DNA from: an uncultured Succinivibrio sp.
Lineage (GTDB): Bacteria > Pseudomonadota > Gammaproteobacteria > Enterobacterales > Succinivibrionaceae
NCBI GenBank assembly: GCA_900767695.1
Contig: CAAGAC010000075.1
Coordinates: 1 to 6,845, forward strand
Direction: 5' to 3'
Length of the DNA: 6,845 bases
Shown in pieces: positions 6,122-6,845 of this stretch. Position 1 is the stretch's first letter. Each line of letters begins with the position of its first letter. The position numbers were made by a program, and so were the translations under genes. Under the pieces are notes generated by a model. The model was not told the DNA's origin. It did no database searches and was given only the letters and a program-made list of their open reading frames with translations.

Positions 6122-6157
6122 CTTGTCTACTTTATATCGTTTAGTCATCAGACAAGT
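6122..6157. promoter_or_regulatory. Promoter region of the regulator with candidate autoregulatory operator
   Basis: CTTGTCT (6122-6128) and AGACAAG (6150-6156) are exact 7-base inverted complements 21 bases apart. On the minus strand a -10-like TATAAA (6136-6131) lies between them; I see no good -35. The right-hand half read on the minus strand (6157-6144) is the near-copy of the motif at 5266-5279. Binding here would overlap the promoter, which suggests the regulator controls itself. Confidence 0.5.
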
Positions 6158-6210
6158 TTATTATCGTCACAGATTACGGAAAAAAGATCAATACGTTCAG
6201 ATCGAGTGCA

Positions 6211-6714
6211 TCAGACAGGGAAATGCCTGCTGGCGTAGCGGATCGCCTGGAACACCGCAAGCGCCCACCCGCCTGCTATGAGATCGTCGAGCATCACGCC
6301 AAAGCCGCCTGAGACGCTGCGGTCGGCAAGGCCCACCGGCCAGGGCTTCACGATGTCGAAGAACCTGAAGAGGACGAAGGCGATGAACGGGAGGTACCAG
6401 CACGCAGGATAGAGAAGGCATGACACCAGCATGCCCGCGACCTCGTCGATCACGATCGCGCTGTTGTCATGCATGCCCAGGACCTTCTCGGTCCTGGAGG
6501 CTGCGATGGTGCCGATCACCGTGACGGCGACGACAATGATTGCCTGAAGATAGAAGGGCGCGTAGACGAAGGCGCAGCAGAAGGGAAGCGCGGCCAGGGA
6601 GCCGAAGGTTCCCGGCATCCTGGGAAGCATGCCGCAGCCAAAGCCCGTGGCGATAAGCTGCCAGGGATCGGCGAGGTTGATGTTCTTCAGGGGTTCGCGG
6701 TCGTGCTTGTCCAT
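6211..6714 (-). CDS. pgpA: Phosphatidylglycerophosphatase A
   Basis: This 167-residue inner-membrane enzyme dephosphorylates phosphatidylglycerol phosphate to phosphatidylglycerol, a step in phospholipid synthesis. Length and motif order match E. coli PgpA: DPWQLIATGFGCGMLPRMPGTFGS (16-39), HDNSAIVIDEVAGM (82-95), FRFFDIVKPWP (116-126), DRSV (131-134) and GGFGVMLDDLIAG (136-148). The acidic residues in IDE (89-91) and LDD (142-144) are probably catalytic. Several hydrophobic stretches, roughly 43-72, 93-120 and 144-157, fit a membrane protein. The ATG at 6714 has GAGGAG about eight bases upstream; the frame continues upstream only through the rrn terminator, so earlier starts are unlikely. 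It has no evident link to the sugar-acid operon and is probably core chromosome. The start codon is only 30 bases from the end of the rrn terminator, with no clear promoter in between. Confidence 0.95.
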   Translation of the reverse strand: MDKHDREPLKNINLADPWQLIATGFGCGMLPRMPGTFGSLAALPFCCAFVYAPFYLQAIIVVAVTVIGTIAASRTEKVLGMHDNSAIVIDEVAGMLVSCLLYPACWYLPFIAFVLFRFFDIVKPWPVGLADRSVSGGFGVMLDDLIAGGWALAVFQAIRYASRHFPV

Positions 6715-6744
6715 TGACTGGACTCCTCTGCATGCGTTGGACAC

Positions 6745-6776
6745 AAAAAAACCGCAACCCCGAAAGGATTGCGGTT
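6745..6776 (-). terminator. rrn operon terminator
   Basis: On the minus strand AACCGCAA (6776-6769) pairs with TTGCGGTT (6757-6750). The stem extends inward by a T-G pair and two C-G pairs to a loop TTTCG, and a T-run follows to 6745. It starts 13 bases after the 5S rRNA end and terminates the ribosomal RNA operon. Confidence 0.92.
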
Positions 6777-6789
6777 CTTTCTGAAAAGG

Positions 6790-6845
6790 ATGCCTGGCAG
6801 TGACCTGCTCTCGCGCAGTCGTACGCTGCACTACCATGGGCGCGG
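6790..6845 (-). rRNA. rrf: 5S ribosomal RNA, 3' portion (partial at window edge)
   Basis: The minus-strand sequence contains CATGGTAGTGCAG, then GCGAGAGCAGGTCACTGCC, and ends in AGGCAT. This matches the 3' half of proteobacterial 5S rRNA (E. coli: GATGGTAGTGTGG, GCGAGAGTAGGGAACTGCC, AGGCAT). About 56 of roughly 120 bases are present and the rest lies beyond the right edge. It indicates that an rrn operon ends here; a terminator follows at once. The 3' end at 6790 is set by analogy with E. coli. Confidence 0.9.

Noticed and set aside
6180..6203. Possible terminator after pgpA (GATC...GATC followed by six T on the minus strand)
   Set aside because: The stem is only about four base pairs with a ten-base loop, too weak to call; pgpA transcripts may run on into the regulator.
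6715..6837. N-terminal extension of the pgpA reading frame
   Set aside because: The extension crosses the rrn terminator and the 5S rRNA end, and the ATG at 6714 has a good ribosome site and matches the family length.
1..6845. CRISPR array, tRNA genes, defence system or toxin-antitoxin pair
   Set aside because: No regularly spaced repeats, tRNA-like folds or such gene families were seen on either strand; apart from the rRNA end and the transposase fragment, the genes are metabolic, transport or regulatory.

Overview
The window is a GC-rich stretch from a Gram-negative bacterium, most likely a proteobacterium. The evidence is a tripartite TRAP transporter, a PgpA phosphatase and an FCD-type GntR regulator. 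The 5S rRNA end pairs as GCCAGGC...AT, which looks more gamma- than betaproteobacterial, but I cannot name the genus. All intact genes read on the minus strand, so transcription runs from high to low coordinates.

From the right edge: the 3' end of a 5S rRNA (6790-6845) and a strong rrn terminator, then pgpA (6211-6714), a lipid-synthesis gene. Next is an FCD-type GntR regulator (5394-6089) that ends in its own terminator. The main unit follows: an enolase-superfamily sugar-acid dehydratase of the ManD/RspA subgroup (3984-5228), the TRAP transporter genes dctP-dctQ-dctM (3903 down to 1109), and a KduD-like short-chain dehydrogenase (281-1048). A 14-bp-stem terminator at 227-262 closes the unit. 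The left edge carries the C-terminal end of a transposase on the plus strand (1-108), probably ISL3-like, and a perfect A/T-flanked palindrome that can terminate transcription in both directions.

Together the five genes look like a small catabolic operon. The TRAP system imports a sugar acid, the dehydratase converts an aldonate such as D-mannonate to 2-keto-3-deoxygluconate (KDG), and the SDR either interconverts KDG with its 5-keto form or acts on a related uronate/aldonate pair. The GntR protein is the obvious local regulator. A 14-base motif matching at 12 positions lies in both the operon promoter region and the regulator's own promoter region, so it is a good candidate operator.

The gene types are known and I see no wholly new system. 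The points worth a second look are the shared operator, the departures from family motifs in the dehydratase and the SDR, the lipoprotein form of the binding protein, and two intergenic hairpins that may set gene dosage within the operon. The intergenic stretch 146-226 shows nothing I can interpret, and no gene-free stretch exceeds 300 bases.
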